Origin: Desulfovibrio sp.
Lineage (GTDB): Bacteria > Desulfobacterota > Desulfovibrionia > Desulfovibrionales > Desulfovibrionaceae
Direction: 5' to 3'
Assembly (NCBI GenBank): GCA_017528345.1
Contig: JAFXOX010000065.1
Location: 1-64,000, forward strand
DNA length: 64,000 nt
This document shows, piece by piece, positions 62,886 through 64,000 of this stretch. Each line of letters begins with the position of its first letter. The stretch's first letter is position 1. Position numbers and translations under genes: made by a program. The notes under the pieces are model-generated. The model worked only from the letters and a program-made list of their open reading frames with translations. It did not search any database and was not told the DNA's origin.

Positions 62886-63196
62886 GATATCTTTCTCTTT
62901 TTATTCCTGTCGTTGAAGGTGGATATACTGTAGTAATACCTGACTTTCCCGAAATTGTTACCGAAGGTTCAACTCTTAATGAAGCTATGGATATGGCTGA
63001 AGATATTCTTTCAGAAACCATAGAAGATTATATACAAGAAGGACGTTCACTTCCAATACAGTCATCATTAGAAGCTGTTACGTTAATAGCACAAAAGGAG
63101 ATCCAAAGGAAAGGAGTAGATCAGACAAGACAGCCGCTCATTCAGTTGGTCTCCGTCATCACTCAGGGACAACAGAAAGAACTTGCTTATGCATAG
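62882..63196 (+). CDS. hicB: HicB-family antitoxin (orphan)
   Basis: A 104-residue protein with the HicB partial RNase-H-like fold (FIPVVEGGYTVVIPDFPEIV, EGSTLNEAMDMAEDIL, LPIQSS), followed by a C-terminal tail in place of a clear DNA-binding domain. In an intact system it would neutralise HicA. The gene is markedly richer in A and T than its neighbours, a sign of transfer. It begins within the hicA relic's stop codon. It may survive as a stray antitoxin or a regulator. Confidence 0.85.
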   Translation: MRYLSLFIPVVEGGYTVVIPDFPEIVTEGSTLNEAMDMAEDILSETIEDYIQEGRSLPIQSSLEAVTLIAQKEIQRKGVDQTRQPLIQLVSVITQGQQKELAYA

Positions 63197-63564
63197 CCTT
63201 TTTCCGTCAAGTACGCTGCGCCATTCCCAGAGTATTGTACAACTCGACTTTCGACAAAGAGTCTGGAAAGCCCAAATGTTAGTGGTGAATATTCTTGTGC
63301 TGCGCAGTTGCGGCTCTTGAGCTTTGACACAGCTGTGCTTGCAAACTGTGAACAGCCTATCTGACAAGATGGCACACAAGTTCTGGCAAAGCATGATCAC
63401 GCAACGACCGGTAACACGTGCTCCCACACGCCCACGCGCTGAACGGGTTCCAGGTTGCCTTGCCTCTCCACGTAGTCCGCTTGCGCATCTTTCTCATTGA
63501 CCCAAAAAACAGGAGGCGGCGTGTCTCCCCGACCTGATGGCTAGGGTCTTCACGCCGAAAACTA
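63197..63564. other. Decayed region before nadA (no intact gene)
   Basis: No intact gene is visible. On the minus strand a frame from about 63536 to the TGA at 63397-63399 reads naturally (PVFWVNEKDAQADYVERQ, then a short tail ending LPVVA) but has no start codon after the TAG at 63541-63543; it may be the 3' remnant of an unrecognised gene. I see no nadB, tRNA or clear promoter here. Confidence 0.4.
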
Positions 63565-64000
63565 ATGCATGATCTCAACAACAATATAAGCCTTCTTCGC
63601 CAGAAGCTTGGTTCCAAGCTCTGTATTCTCGGCCATCACTATCAGTGTGAGCGTGTCATCCGACATTGTGATATCACAGGAGACTCCCTGGAGCTGGCTC
63701 GCAAGATTGCGGACATTGAGGCTACCTATCTTGTCTTCTGCGGCGTCTACTTTATGGGAGAGGCCGCTGCCCTGCTCACAAGGCCAGGGCAGCAGGTCTT
63801 CCTGCCAGATGATCATGCCGACTGCATGATGGCGCTCATGGCCAGCGGTTGCCATGTCCACAATGTTTTGCACGAGCTTCAGAGCATGGGTATGGATGTT
63901 ATCCCCATAGCCTACGTCAATACCTCTGTGGGACTCAAAGCACAGGTTGGCGCCTTTGGTGGTGCTGTCTGCACCTCGGCCAACGCCAAGGATGTCCTCA
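63565..64000 (+). CDS. nadA: Quinolinate synthase NadA, N-terminal part
   Basis: Iron-sulfur enzyme that condenses iminoaspartate and dihydroxyacetone phosphate to quinolinate. The first 145 residues include LCILGHHYQCERVIRHCDIT, DSLELARKI, the cluster-ligand Cys in YLVFCGVYFMGEAA, and PIAYVNTSVGLKAQVGAFGG. The window ends before the remaining cluster cysteines. ATG 63565 is the only start after an in-frame TGA at 63535-63537, yet no ribosome site precedes it. It supplies nadC; nadB is not in the window. Confidence 0.95.
   Translation, partial: MHDLNNNISLLRQKLGSKLCILGHHYQCERVIRHCDITGDSLELARKIADIEATYLVFCGVYFMGEAAALLTRPGQQVFLPDDHADCMMALMASGCHVHNVLHELQSMGMDVIPIAYVNTSVGLKAQVGAFGGAVCTSANAKDVL

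Overview
The window looks like the chromosome of a Desulfovibrionaceae-type bacterium (Desulfovibrionales, former delta-proteobacteria). The evidence is gene order and gene fusion rather than any marker RNA. A PLDc_N mini-protein lies between lspA and the cpoB/ybgF lipoprotein gene, TrmD carries a second SPOUT-type RNA methyltransferase domain, and CobA is fused to HemD. A rubrerythrin and a thiol peroxidase point to an anaerobe handling oxidative stress. Base composition is roughly balanced and even, apart from AT-rich patches at the left edge (IS flank) and around 62.9-63.2 kb (hicB).

Layout: 0-2.1 kb holds the tip of an IS transposase, cheZ and a Tol-Pal lipoprotein. 2.1-7.3 kb has PLDc_N, lspA, ileS and hemW on the minus strand. 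7.5-11.2 kb is a plus-strand operon pepA - cobA/hemD - purN, ended by a bidirectional terminator facing cheV. 11.2-14 kb has cheV, cysK and a YkuD-like gene that lacks the catalytic cysteine. 14-22 kb is a type I secretion locus: a membrane sensor with a degenerate HD-GYP domain, the HlyD adaptor, the ABC exporter and TolC. 22.2-25.5 kb is a tight three-gene unit (ABC exporter, polytopic membrane protein, exported protein). 25.7-28.7 kb has rubrerythrin, der and an RluA-family synthase.

28.8-37 kb carries ffh and the translation genes. The usual rpsP-khpA-rimM-trmD-rplS-rnhB-rsmI string is broken after rimM: trmD, rplS, rnhB and rsmI lie on the opposite strand, with mutM, smpB and a small exported protein between. 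37-42.4 kb has ilvA, an Rpn-family nuclease with a decayed partial copy, sstT and a glycosyltransferase. 42.5-50.7 kb has a TPR protein, an SbcD/SbcC-like (YhaO/YhaN-type) pair and a TPR protein with a degenerate GGDEF domain. 50.8-59.9 kb has a DUF47/Pit phosphate module, a frameshifted manB beside an intact manC, two redox or hydrolase genes, a DUF4198 protein, a Tim44-like protein, tpx and a hotdog thioesterase. 59.9-64 kb has mgtE, nadC, about 1.2 kb of decayed sequence holding an orphan hicB with a broken hicA, and the start of nadA.

Most of the window is housekeeping. The clearest unusual features are signs of gene decay and rearrangement: the hicA relic joined to hicB by an ATGA overlap, the five-base deletion inferred in manB, the L,D-transpeptidase-like protein without its cysteine, the HD-GYP receptor without metal ligands next to a secretion exporter, and the inverted trmD-to-rsmI block. 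I found no CRISPR array, rRNA, tRNA, prophage or complete defence island. I did not find a convincing wholly new system; the secretion locus and the three-gene exporter unit are the best candidates for new biology.
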